Shown: in pieces, positions 34,477 through 46,286 of the stretch | How the letters are laid out: the number at the start of each line of letters is the position of its first letter | How positions within the stretch are numbered: position 1 is the first letter of the stretch | Origin: Annona cherimola | Lineage: Eukaryota > Streptophyta > Magnoliopsida > Magnoliales > Annonaceae | Reading direction: 5' to 3' | Assembly (NCBI GenBank): GCA_030490835.1 | Contig: CM059971.1 | Coordinates: forward strand, 78,510,224 to 78,574,223 | DNA length: 64,000 bases | Made by a program: the position numbers and the translations under genes | Notes under the pieces: model-generated | What the model was told of the DNA's origin: nothing | Databases searched by the model: none | The model's input: only the letters and a program-made list of their open reading frames with translations

Positions 34477-37400
34477 TTATATGCATGTTTAGAGGCTAAT
34501 GGACCTAACAAGAAAGTTTCTTATGTATGCATGGTCATCATATATATCTTCTTTTGTTAAGAAAAACTAATTATACCATAATCATGTCTTGGCTATAATT
34601 TATGAAACTTTAGTTAAAGCGTAAAGATCCACATATATATTATATTACACAGATCTTACTTAATTAATTAAGTAACAACCTTTTTAATCATTCATAATAT
34701 TCATCTATGTGCACATATTTGATGCCAAAAGTTATTTTGATTAAAAATTTATATGTATAAATATTGTATTATTTGAGAGTAGATATGAAATTGTTATAAT
34801 TTAAGAATAAATTGATATTATATAAAAGTTTCCAACCAAAGTAATTTTTTACATCATTAATATATACACAAGAATATTGCAAATGGTTGAAAGTTTTTAA
34901 AAAATATATTTCTAAGTATAAAAAATAAGATATTGTTACTTAGTTAAATTACAATCCGTTTAACATACCACTGAGGCAATAGCGTGGTGGTACATGTTGT
35001 TGGCACATTTGGTGCTGGCACAAGTTCTAATTTTTGCTATATGTAAGTATCTATGTGCAACTTTCTCCTTGATAATAGAGATATTTACAACTATCTCTCT
35101 TGAGAGAGAGAGAGTATTTACAAAAGGCTCTCCGAGAGTGGGGGTTTTTAAAAAAGAATTCCTCCATGGTGAGGTTTGTGAAGATGTCTAATTGTAATCT
35201 TAGTTGTTACAATATATATAATACCAATAAAAAATAATCTGTTTAATATCATCATTAACCTTAGCTAAAATGCACGAGTGTGTAGGCAAGAGACTAGTAT
35301 GAGACCCAACATTTATTCTCACATGTTTCTCACAGTTGTTTGAGTATATATGATACAATAGATTAGTTACAATCCAAGAGTTATGATTTATGAACATAGT
35401 TATGAAGTTTCAGCTAAAATTAGCTTAAATTGAAATATGTTCATACTACTTTGATTACATTTCAGAGTGACTATTTCACGAATTACTCTTTTAAGTTATT
35501 TGTGAAACTTTAAAAAAGAGAATTTTTGCGCACGGCATCTTCGTAATGTTTAGATATATTGAAATTGCCCTGGACACGTTTAAAACATGCGTATAAAACT
35601 TTGATTAGAGTTTCGAGCGTAAGTATATGATTTGAGTATTTTAATAATTTTACATACATCAAAAGAAATAATTTTACAAAAATAGTTTAAATAGTGAGCT
35701 TTAGCAAATTTCACATAATAAGAAATATTTATGCATAAAAATGGTTCCACGTATGATTTCAGTTTGTCCCCAAAGTTTTGAAAAGATCTTAACGTCAGAA
35801 AATTTGACATTTAATGTATTTAGAAATTTTATGAGAAGAATCAAAATCTAACCCAACTTTAAATATTTACAAAAATTATGGGTTGGGAATTTGAGATGAA
35901 ACTTAGTTTGTTAGAAAGCATTGTGAGTTAAAAAATAAAATAAAAAGAGTCATATCAATTCGATTTAGAATGAAAAATATGCATGAAATATTGAACATGT
36001 ACTAAAATATGATAATGAAACAAAGACAGAAATGCATGGGTAATGATTCAATACTCACCGTAAGCATGGAAGCTCCATTTATCCTTTTTTTAAATTTTTA
36101 GTATATTTTAAAATCTAGACAATTTATCATGTTTAACAAATCTTATTTTACCAAAAATAATTTTGTTAGAAATTATATCCTGTAGAAAATAACATCTTTC
36201 GAGACTGAAACAGTGAACATATAATTATCAAAAATTTTAAAATATATATATAATATAGGTGGGGTATATAAAAATTTTCAATACATATAATTATTTGGAA
36301 TCATAAATAAATACATGGATAAACATGATAAATGATTTAGATTTCAAAAAAATATTTTTTAAAATGAAAACGAAGATAAATATGGAATCTCCATGCTGAT
36401 GATAAGAATTGAATAATTGGGCTGATCAATTCCCTATCTTAGGTGCGGGGGCGTCCGGTATCGATCTTAGTATGGGAAAGAAAGTACGTCTCTTATAGAT
36501 GCATGATTGAGTTGTAAGATAAGAAATAAAAACCAAAAAAAAAAAAGAAAAAAAAAGAAATGAAATGAAATCATTGCACTAAATGCATGGGGTGGGGTCG
36601 ATCAACAGGAGTTGCTGTGAACTTTTTACAATATGGACAGATATTTGTTTGTCGTGATGAGAAGTTAGATTTGCCTGATCCTTAACTCATTACTATCTTG
36701 AGATAATATTTTCAGATAAGAATATATGATTGTCATTTTTTTCTGTTTTGCATTACATGACTATTGCTATTATTAGTTAGTCATTTCGAAGCAGAATTGC
36801 AGAAGGACCCTTGTTTCCCCACCATTTTAGGGATCCTGGAGGTTAAATATTGTATCCGCAGCGGGTCTGCTGTGAGGAGCCACGACGCTGCAGTTCTCGT
36901 GGGGCCACATTTGCCAGTGTAATTTAGGCATCCAATAGCCAGTATGGAATAGAATCCACAATGATTAGTTTACAGTGATTAGATAATGGCCAATTGCTGG
37001 CGTGCATTTACAATTATTTCCTTTTTAATCGATGAGTTTGTGCATGTCCCCAAGAAATAGGATTAGCAGCTGCAGATGTTGCAGAGACCACTCAAAAGCA
37101 GCTGGCTATGATGAATCTTCGCATGAAAAAAGGACTTTCTTAAAAATCTCTTACACGATCCTTTATAATTTAGGTGTTTTGTTGGACCTAAGAGGCTAAG
37201 AAACAAGCAAGACGATAAGATGGATAAGATGGAATTGAGATAATAGATATACGGTGGAATCGAGGAAAGTCAGAGGGGACTGAAAAAGCGAAATTAACAT
37301 GCCAGATACAATCAATCGGGACGATGGTTGTAGATTAAAATCATAGAATAAAGAATGAACAAAATAGATAGAGATCTTTTAAATGAAAAAAAAAAAAAAA

Positions 37401-37570
37401 AGATAAGAAAGCATTAAAAATATAAGGGATAAATAATAATGGAAGAAATATGAATTTTTTAAAGAGTACTGTTCAAGCACACCAAAAGTGTACTTAGCTT
37501 CGGTGCAAGCACACCAGAGTGCAAAAATCTATTTTTATAAAATTATTAATTTAAATGTATTAAACACATG
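34477..37570. other. AT-rich intergenic sequence without recognised genes
   Basis: Only short ORFs with no recognisable product are present. A small GA microsatellite lies at 35101-35113. The patch 36790-37110 is less AT-rich (for example GGATCCTGGAGG, GCGGGTCTGCTGTGAGGAGCC) and could be the remnant of a gene or element, but I cannot identify it. Confidence 0.4.
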
Positions 37571-37656
37571 TATCAAGTAAGATAGTTAAAAGGAAAAGTG
37601 TATCAAGTAAGATAGTTAAAAGGAAAAGTGTATCAAGTAAGATAGTTAAAAGGAGA
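37571..37656. repeat. Tandem repeat, 30 bp x about 2.9
   Basis: The unit begins TATCAAGTAAGATAGTTAAA. Copies start at 37571, 37601 and 37631; the first two are identical and the third differs near its end. Confidence 0.95.
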
Positions 37657-39300
37657 AGACAAGTAATACTAAGTAAAATAAATAAACAATATAAAATAAA
37701 ATTTTCAATTAAAGTGAAATGTTTTTATTCAAGTGGTTATCATAGGACCCAAGTTCAGCTCAAGGAGCTATTGTTTCCATGTAAGAGCTTTTTGTCTCCT
37801 ATCGCTACCTATATGGGTATGAATAAAAATTTGAACAAATTAATTAACATGATCGATTATGTTATAAGAAAAAACATATTGTAAGATTCAACAATTAAAA
37901 AAAATATCATACCTTTTTTATACATCATTATGAAAAAAACATACGCAGCCCCTTCAAGTTTACGTAATTTAATTAATACTATTTTGTGTGACGTTTATAT
38001 TTATGAATTTTGGACAAAATTTGAATAAGTAAAAGATGAAAGGAAAGACAAATTAATCTTGGGTCCCACGTCAAGTGGGAGCAACAAGATCTTATTTATA
38101 CCAGCATATTGATGCAAATCAGCTAAGCTAATTCATTCCCATATAAATTAGAATGTAATTCGGGTAAGATATAGCAAGTGTCAGATAACCCGGAGCATCA
38201 AGCCATTAACTTATAGCCAAAATGTACCTTAGTGTGCATAAGAGTGGGTAAAGTAAATGTGTAAAGATGCCAAACTAGGTAAAGAAACTTGTCTAATTTA
38301 CCTCTCCTTTTGAATTATTCTTCCTTAGTTATTTGGTCATTTTAAAAGGATGATGTAATCAAAAATAAATAAAATAATACATAAATGTCACTCCTTGGAT
38401 GCCCAAGTGGCTAATGGGGGTATATGTATAATAGTAAAAGTAGGAGATTCATAATTCAAATGTTGAATAGTCATTCCTTGTATGCCCAAGTGGTCTCATG
38501 CTCGCCTCAAAAGTATATTTCTATTTAAGTATTTAGTCTTTCAAAGTAAATGGCATGATAAACTTCTACTTAAGTACGTAGTCTTTCAAAGTAAGTGACA
38601 TGATGAAAAAATAAAATAATACATCATTTAATTTAATTTAAATGGATGATGCATCAAGTTGTACTTCATAAATCGATGGTCAACTTTTCAATTTAATGGT
38701 CAACACTATAATAAAATTAACTGTATCTTCTCAAAAAGGCTTATACAGTGGAGTCAAAAGTTTTATTATTTACAAATATGTTTTAATAGTTATATAAAAT
38801 AACAACTGTAGCTTCATTGGATGTAAAAAATTATTACATGTAACTAAGAGTTGTGATTTGTTAGGTTAGCTTAAAAAACATATTTTTCATTCTTTTTAGT
38901 TTTTCATAGACATGTAAAGTTATGTGTATTGAATCTATAAATTAAGATTTATCATTTTTGGATGTTTTTAAGTTTTCTTATTTTTAAATATAGTGATATT
39001 TTCTAATTTTTTAAGATTACATGCTTACGAAAAAACTATAAAAATTAAAAATTAAAAAATCTGTTCTTTGGCTGACGAGGGCTGCGCCACGCATCTAGCC
39101 GTAAAGAATCACGGCACTTTAACTAAATGTAATCATTCAGGAGCAAACTAGCCAAATAATTAATTGTAACCAAAATAACTCAAGTCGAAGATATTTAAAA
39201 TTAAATTTGTTGGGTTGGAGATCACATAAATGTCATACATCGATCAATAAATGTCCACGTGTCTCAGGGATCATTTGACAGGCCATGTGGAGGCGAACCA
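37657..39300. other. AT-rich intergenic sequence with small direct duplications
   Basis: The phrase TGCCCAAGTGG occurs twice (about 38400 and 38482), as does TAGTCTTTCAAAGTAA (about 38531 and 38579), showing local duplication. No gene or identifiable transposon is seen. Confidence 0.45.
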
Positions 39301-40090
39301 TTTCAAGAGCTGCATTGCACTGCACAATATTAAAGACGGACTATTTTTTTATTTTTTTCTGGAAGATTAATATTAAAGATGGACTTCGAGCCCCTTATTG
39401 GTGATTTTCCACCTTCGTAAGCAATGACTTCCAGAGACGTTTCTTGACGGAATACGTGTGGACAGATGTATGTTTCCCTTTACGCCAGGTGGGCCCCACT
39501 GTTGGGTAATCTACGTCATTGGTAGTTTGGGCCAATCAAAGACAGACGACGTGCCGTTTGCCTAATATCTCCCAAACTCGGGAATTTCATTCCTCCTTTT
39601 CCCCCTCTTGACCGCCCCGTTTTAGGCTGCAATTACTACAACTCATAGAATTGCGCTTCTCCGACGTTGGAAAGTTCTTTTAGGAATTCAATCACATCAT
39701 GGGAAGAGACGGACAACGGTCTGGATTGATGTTCTTCGGGTCCGATTGTCCGAAAGAGAGGAACTGGTTGTTGAGTGCGTGAGGACTTTTTTTAAGGAGA
39801 TGATGTGAGCAGCAGTAAAGAGGGGAGAAGAACTGTTTCGGCCCAGGAGCTGAAAGGTCATGATCGAAGGTCGTGGCACACAGTTCAAGAACAAGATGCC
39901 GAATACGCCGACGGTGACCGAATCAAAGTTCATATGGGACTGCTTCAGTGCTTCGGTTTCTTGTTGTGACTGGAGGTGTTCGACTCAGCTGATATTCCGT
40001 CTTTCTCGCTCCCACTCGAAGTCACATTTATCTCTGTTATGCATCTTCTAGACTATCTTTTCCGTGTGCGATAGATGGAATCATGGAACC
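39301..40090. other. Less AT-rich island, product not recognised
   Basis: This stretch contains promoter-like blocks (GGTGGGCCCCACTG, CACGTG-like ACGTGTGG, CCAATCAAAG) and small ORFs on both strands at 39697-39933 (minus) and 39860-40051 (plus). Neither protein is recognisable. It may be a remnant of a gene or a promoter without its gene. I do not assign a function. Confidence 0.3.
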
Positions 40091-40429
40091 CGATCCAGGG
40101 CACAATGACTTCTGTTTTTATTTTTTTTATTTTTTAGAATTTACATGTGAGCCCGAAGTTTTCATAAATGCAGTTTTTTTAATTTCTAATATTTTTAGAA
40201 TTTCGGAAATCAAGAAATCAGCCCACTTCATGCGCTAATTTTTTATATTCTTAAATTTTCAAAAATATTAAATTAAATCAAAAATGTAAATTTTTATAGG
40301 TAAACAACCCTGCTTGAGCTTGAGCTTGAGCCCATATTAACAAAAAAAGGAGTGGCCATGCACCCGTGTGCGCTGATGAAATCACTAAATCGAGACTCGT
40401 AGTGGTTAAATTATTTTACAAAAATTATG

Positions 40430-41050
40430 CATTTTTAGCTATTTAAATACCAGTCTTACTTCTATGTAACTTGGTTATTTACCTGGTTACATAAAAGTGA
40501 AGCCAGTTAACCTTTTCCAAATCTAAGATTTTAATTCTTATGGAAAATTTAATATATTCATTATATTTAACATCATTTATTTATCTAAGAAACGAAATTT
40601 GATATTAATCAAGTATGTTCATGGTTCACATTTGTTAAAAAATATATATTCATATGTAAATTATGAAAAACACTTAGATCAATTGACACATGTATTAGAT
40701 ATATTTTATATGTAAATTATGAAAAATACTTAAATCCATTTACATATATATATTAGAATGCAATAAGATTTTATAGAATCATTTACTCATATAGAAATGA
40801 TATTTTGGACGGTTTACATGTCGAAATACTACTTTAAAATTAATATTTTAGCATTTTTCATAATTTATATATGAATATATATATGTTAACAAATGTGGCC
40901 TATAAATATACTTCATTGGAATGAAACTTGATTTTCTAAATAAACAAATTATATTAAATATAATAAATGAATTAAATTTTCCATCAAGGATCGAAAGAGT
41001 TACATTGTTTTGTTTCTATATAACCTGGTTACACAGAAGCGGAGCCCTTT
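40430..41050. mobile_element. Long fold-back repeat (family A), copy 2
   Basis: The edges carry ACTTCTATGTAACTTGGTTA and CTATATAACCTGGTTACACAGAAG. The internal arms GGAAAATTTAATATATTCATT and AATGAATTAAATTTTCCATC are inverted copies of each other, and the centre contains further inverted blocks (GCATTTTTCATAATTTATAT). No coding capacity. Same family as 7190-7765. Confidence 0.65.
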
Positions 41051-41209
41051 AAATACTATCAATAATATCAATTAATCATTATACAATGTGTTTTCATTGA
41101 TCAACATTTATATTTAATTTATCATGAATATATTTGATAATTTGATAATTTTATTTTTCAATATAATTGTCTAGTAAAAACAATACTATCTCCAATAATC
41201 CTGCTGATG

Positions 41210-44200
41210 TATGTATATATTTATATAATATATCTATATGTTATGCATTTGCTCAAAAATGGGTCCCACACATATTAGAATGTAATGAAATTTTATACAA
41301 TCATTTATTCATATATAAATTTTATAGCAAATAATTTGCATATTGAAAAAACCACTTTAAAGTTGTTTATTTACATTAAACTATTTTATTACGTTGAATT
41401 TGTACTATTTTCAGATGGAGTCCATACAGATATCCAATTGAGATGAAATTGATATGGTAATAAAATATATTATTATAAATATAAATGGTAATAAAATATA
41501 TTATTCTAAATATAATAGGTGAAGTAGATTATAATTTTATCATCATGTGAGACCCGTTTTGACACCACTGTACTATAATTACGGTGCAGTGGCACTACAC
41601 CTAAATATAATCTTATACGGAGAGAGTTGTTCCCTTGAAGCTTGCAGTACATTTGCCTATTTTTGGACTCCACACATATTAGAATGTAATGAAACTTTAT
41701 ATAATCATTTGCTCATATATAAATTTTATAGGAAATAGTTCACATGTTAAAAAAACCACTTTAAAATTGTTATTTACATCAAACTATTTTATTACGCTGA
41801 ATTTATATCATTTTCAAATGGAGTCCATACACATATCCAATTGAGATGAAAATTGGTATGGTAATAGAATATATTATTCTAAATATAATGGGTGGAGTAG
41901 ATTATAATTTTATAATCATGCAGGATCCATTTTGGTGCAACTGCATCACTGTTCCGGTGCAATTGCGCTGCACCTGAATATTTCTCTCTCTGTGTATATA
42001 CATATAAGAAATATTCAAGTGCAGAAAATAAGCCTCACATAATCATAAAATTATTATCTACTCTACCCATTGTATTTAGAATCATGTATTCTATTATCAT
42101 ACCGATTTTCATCCCAATCGGATATGTGTATGGGCCCCATCTAAAAATCGTACAAATTCAACATAATAAAATATTTTGATGTAAATGACAACTTTAAAAT
42201 TGTTTTTTCAACATGTAAACTGTTTGCTATAAAATTTATATATGGATAAATGATTATATAAAGTCTCATTACATTCTAATGTATGGGGCCCTTTTTTGAC
42301 CAAATGTACTGTTATTCCAGTGCAGTTGCTCTACACCAGAACAACACTCTCTCCATATATATAGGAAAATATTCAAGTGCAGCACCACTACACAGTAATT
42401 ACAGTGCAGTAGATCTGAAATGGGCCCCACATGATGATCAAATCATAATCTACACCACTCATTGTATTTAGAATCATGTATTTTATTATCATATCAATTT
42501 TCATCCCAATCGGATGTATGGACCCCATCTGAAAATGGTACAAATTCAACGTAATAAAATAGTTTGGTGTAAATAACAATTTTAAAGTAGTCTTTTCAAC
42601 ATGTAAATCATTTGGTATAAAATTTATATATGGATAAATGATTATATAAAGTTTGATTGCATTTTAATATGTGTCGGGCGCATTTTTGTTTAAATGTATC
42701 GCCATTTTCAGATGGAATCCATATACATATCCGATTTGGATGAAAATTGATATGATAATAGAATACATGATTCTAAATATAATAGGTGGAGTAGATTATA
42801 ATTTGACCATCATGTGGGGCCCATTTTAGCGGCGCTGCACCTGAATATCTATATATATAGGGCTTTGCTTCTATATAATCAGGTTACATAGAAGTCGTCC
42901 CATGTAACCCTCTCGAATTTTAAGATATTCATCTTTGATAAAAAAATTCAATTCATTCATTATATTTAACATCATTTGTTTAGTTCGGAGACCAAGTTTT
43001 ATCGAAATCAAGTTTGTGCACGAGCCACATTTGCTCAAAAATATGTATATTCATATGTAAATTATGAAAAATGCTTAGATCCATTCACACATAAATCATA
43101 ATGTAACAATACTTTATAGGATCATTTATTTATATATTATTGATTTTTTAGATGGTTTAGATGTTGAAAAAGCTATTTTAAAATTGATATTTTAATATTG
43201 AATCATTTTATTACGTTGATTTTACACATTAATAGATGGAACCCGTATGCAATGAAAATAAAAAAAATAAATGATTTTTAGGATACTAGAAATGATGTTA
43301 AACACAATGGATGGTGTAGATTTTTCTATTAACTACCAAGATTTTAAAAATAGAAGATATTACATAGAAATGAGCTTTCATAAAAGCGGGACCGATATAT
43401 ATATATATGTATATAGAGAGAGAGTTGTTCCGGTGCAGCGTCACTGCACCGGAACAGCCGTGCAGTGGCCCCAAAATGGGGCCCACATGATCATGAAATC
43501 ATGATCTACTCCACCCATTGTATTTAGAATAATGTATTCTATTACCATACCAATTTTCATCCCAATCAGATATGTATATGGGCCCCATCTGAAAATGGTA
43601 CAAATCCAACGTAATAAAATAGTTTAATGTAAATAACAACTTTAAAGTATCTGATTGGGATGAAAATTGGTATGGTTATAGAATATATTATTCTGAATAC
43701 AATGGGTGGAGTAGATCATGATTTCATGATCATGTGGGGCCAATTTCAGCGACGCTGCACTTGAATATTTTCCATATATATATGTATGTATGTATATATA
43801 TATATGTATGTATGTATGTATATGTATGAGGGTTGTTCCAGTGCAGCATCACTGCACCGGAACAGCGGTGCAGTGGGCCCCAAATGAGCCCTACATGATC
43901 ATGAAATCATGATCTACTCCACCCATTGTATTTAGAATAATATATTCTATTACCATACCAATTTTCATCCCAATCAGATACTTTCAAGTTGTTATTTACA
44001 TCAAACTATTTTATTACGTTGGATTTGTACCATTTTCAGACGGGGTCCATATACATATCTGATTGAGATGAAAATTGGTGTGGTAATATAATACATTATT
44101 CTAAATACAATAGGTGGAGTAGATCATGATTTCATGATCATGTGGGGCCCATTTGGAGCCCACTGCACCGCTGTTCCGGTGCAGCGTCACTGCACCGGAA

Positions 44201-44955
44201 TAGTATATATATATATATATATATAACCCATTCCCGTGCAGAAGTCTGCTGTAAAATGAGCCCTACACATATTAGATTGCAATAAAACTTTCTACAATCA
44301 TTTATCCATGTAAAAATCATACTTAAAACGGTTTAAATATTGAAAATACCACTTTAAACTTGATATTTATATTAAACTATTTTATTATGTTGATTTTGCA
44401 CCATTTTGAGACGGCGATCACACACATGTTGGGTTTAAATGAAAATTGGTATGCTAATAAAATGAAAAATTCTAAATACAATTGGTAGGGTGGATTTCCC
44501 AGTCATGATCAAGTGGAGCCCACAGTGCATAGACTACATGATGCAGTCACATGCACTAAACCATATTACTATATATATATATATATAAGACCTGTTCCAG
44601 TGTAGTGTAACTGCATCGGAACAGTAGTGTAGTTACCTCAAAAATGGACCACAGACATATTATAATGTAATGAAACTTTATACAATCATTTATCCATATA
44701 AATAATATATTTTTGACGGTTTAGATCTTGAAAAAACTACTTTAAACTTGTTATTTACGTCAAACTATTTTATTACATTCATTTTGTACCATTTTCAAAT
44801 GGGATCCATACACATATCCGATTGTGATGAGAATTGGTATAGTAATAAAATACATTATTCTAAATATAATGTGTGAAATAGATTTTAATTTTATCGTCAT
44901 GTGGAGCCCATTTCAGGCACTGCACTTGAATAATTCTATATATATATATATATAA
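41210..44955. repeat. Quasi-tandem array of fold-back MITEs separated by TA/TATG microsatellites
   Basis: TA-rich tracts occur near 41995, 42355, 42846, 43398-43420, 43782-43828, 44204-44224, 44570-44586 and 44936-44955. Most intervals between them are about 340-375 bp and share the same parts: end hairpins built from TTCCGGTGCAG/CTGCACCGGAA, GGGCCCA(C/T) at the edges, CCACCCATTGTATTTAGAAT, ATTTTCATCCCAATC and its inverse GATTGGGATGAAAATTGG, and AAACTATTTTATTACGTT. Each unit folds back on itself. One interval (42846-43398) is filled by a family A fold-back repeat instead. The structure resembles TA-microsatellite-targeting MITEs such as rice Micron; the family is unnamed here. Confidence 0.75.
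42855..43395. mobile_element. Long fold-back repeat (family A), copy 3, inside the TA array
   Basis: It starts GCTTCTATATAATCAGGTTA and ends with TTACATAGAAATGAGCTTTCA. Internal blocks (CATTATATTTAACATCATTTG, CCACATTTGCTCAAAAATA, GAAAAATGCTTAGATCCATT) match copies 1, 2 and 4. It separates two TA tracts in the neighbouring array. Confidence 0.6.
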
Positions 44956-45673
44956 GGTCTGCTGGCATATTTTTAATTACCAACAAAGCAAACGTCTGTC
45001 TACACCATTCGGTTAAGGATGTTGACATCACGCCAGCTTCATTGACTGTGTAGCAAACTAGCAATCACAATTCCCGGATCCATGGACATCCGCCGCCGCC
45101 GCCGCTCGGGCCTGCCCTTTTATCGAGCTGAGCCTTTCCTCCTACTGGCTGAGTAATAACGATTCCTGGAGCGCCGGAAGAATGCTGGAAATTGGAACAT
45201 ATCAGGGGAAGTGACATTTGAATGGGATAGAGAACAATAGAGGAGATATAATTATTTAAATTTACAGGGTTGTTTGTTTTCCTATTTTGCAGTTTAATTG
45301 ACCTTTAGAGCTGCCTTATTCTAAAATAAGACCTCCCAGAGTATACAAAAATCCTATCTAAATTGCCTTGCAAGTCGCCTATATTTCTGTGGAAGGCAGG
45401 CAAGTCCACCAATTGGCAAGAATAGTATGTCTTTCTGAATGGTTCTATTAAATAAACTCGCCAACAACAACAACAACAAAAGATAAATAGGAAAGTCATT
45501 TTTACCACTATCTATTGAAACCTTAAACAATTTAAACAGAAAAAGAAAAAAAAAAATCTATGCAACAGATTCATTTTTGCTGGTTGAGGATTCATTTTTG
45601 CTGATTGAGGATGCGACACTCATCATACCAATCTGTAGTAGTTCCACGCTTACAGCATTACAATTGAAATGGC
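44956..45673. other. Intergenic stretch left of the NUMOD3 gene
   Basis: Mostly single-copy sequence. A (CCG)-rich patch at 45090-45105 begins a 24-codon ORF (MDIRRRRR..., 45083-45157) that I do not take as a gene. A (CAA)n run lies at 45462-45479. Confidence 0.35.
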
Positions 45674-45838
45674 CTACTGTGAAGGGTCATAAACTGTCAC
45701 CAGCGGCTTCAAGTTCCAGCTGATAAGCGAGACAATGCCATTCAGATCGAACAGAACATTCAATCCTACAATTGCCATGGTCGACATCTTCTGCTGCTGC
45801 CGACCAAAATAAATGTTCATTTCCCACACGAGAGTTAC
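45674..45838 (-). CDS. Possible terminal exon of an unidentified gene (54 codons and stop)
   Basis: On the minus strand a candidate acceptor (TTTCAATGCACAG) is followed by an open frame reading VTLVWEMNIYFGRQQQKM, then STMAIVGLNVLFDLNG and IVSLISWNLKPL, ending TVYDPSQ and TAG at 45674-45676. The composition (amphipathic then hydrophobic, no low complexity) looks like genuine protein. It lies downstream of the NUMOD3 gene on the same strand, so it could be an alternative last exon of that gene, the end of a separate small gene, or chance. No upstream exon could be placed and I do not recognise the family. Confidence 0.3.
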   Translation of the reverse strand, partial: VTLVWEMNIYFGRQQQKMSTMAIVGLNVLFDLNGIVSLISWNLKPLVTVYDPSQ

Positions 45839-46286
45839 CTGTGCATTGAAATAAATATTCAGGGGCTAAAAATGATGGCAGCCTTTGCGCTTCTTTCTAA
45901 AGATATCATGGGCAGAAGGTGAGATAGCAGTATTACATTGATGCCTATGAGTAAGATACTAGAGGACAGAGAGTTCCAACTCCAGGGCTTCCCTTTAAGC
46001 AGCCAATGGGTTGCCATAATCCTAAATTAAAGCTGCAACTTGCTTACTCAGTAATTCATACATGAATGAAACAAAAATGAGTTCACAAGCAATCACTCTT
46101 AACATCTGAAATAACACATGCAGGCGAACAGCAAGGCAAGTGCATGGAGTAGGCATCAATGACATGGCAGTCAGAAAGAGCAAAATGTAACCAACCAAGA
46201 GCAGAGGGTGCACATTTGGAGTTTCCAAAGGGAAAGCAAAAGAAAAAATTTTACAAAAGCAAACAAAACCCAGCAGTATCACCTCA

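Noticed and set aside
37571..37656. Considered as a CRISPR-like array
   Set aside because: The 30-bp units abut with no spacers and this is plant nuclear DNA; it is a simple tandem repeat.
39697..40051. Possible small gene on either strand
   Set aside because: The two short ORFs overlap, neither product is recognised, and no splice structure supports them.
45083..45157. 24-codon ORF starting MDIRRRRR
   Set aside because: Very short, built on a CCG repeat, no splice partner or homology visible.
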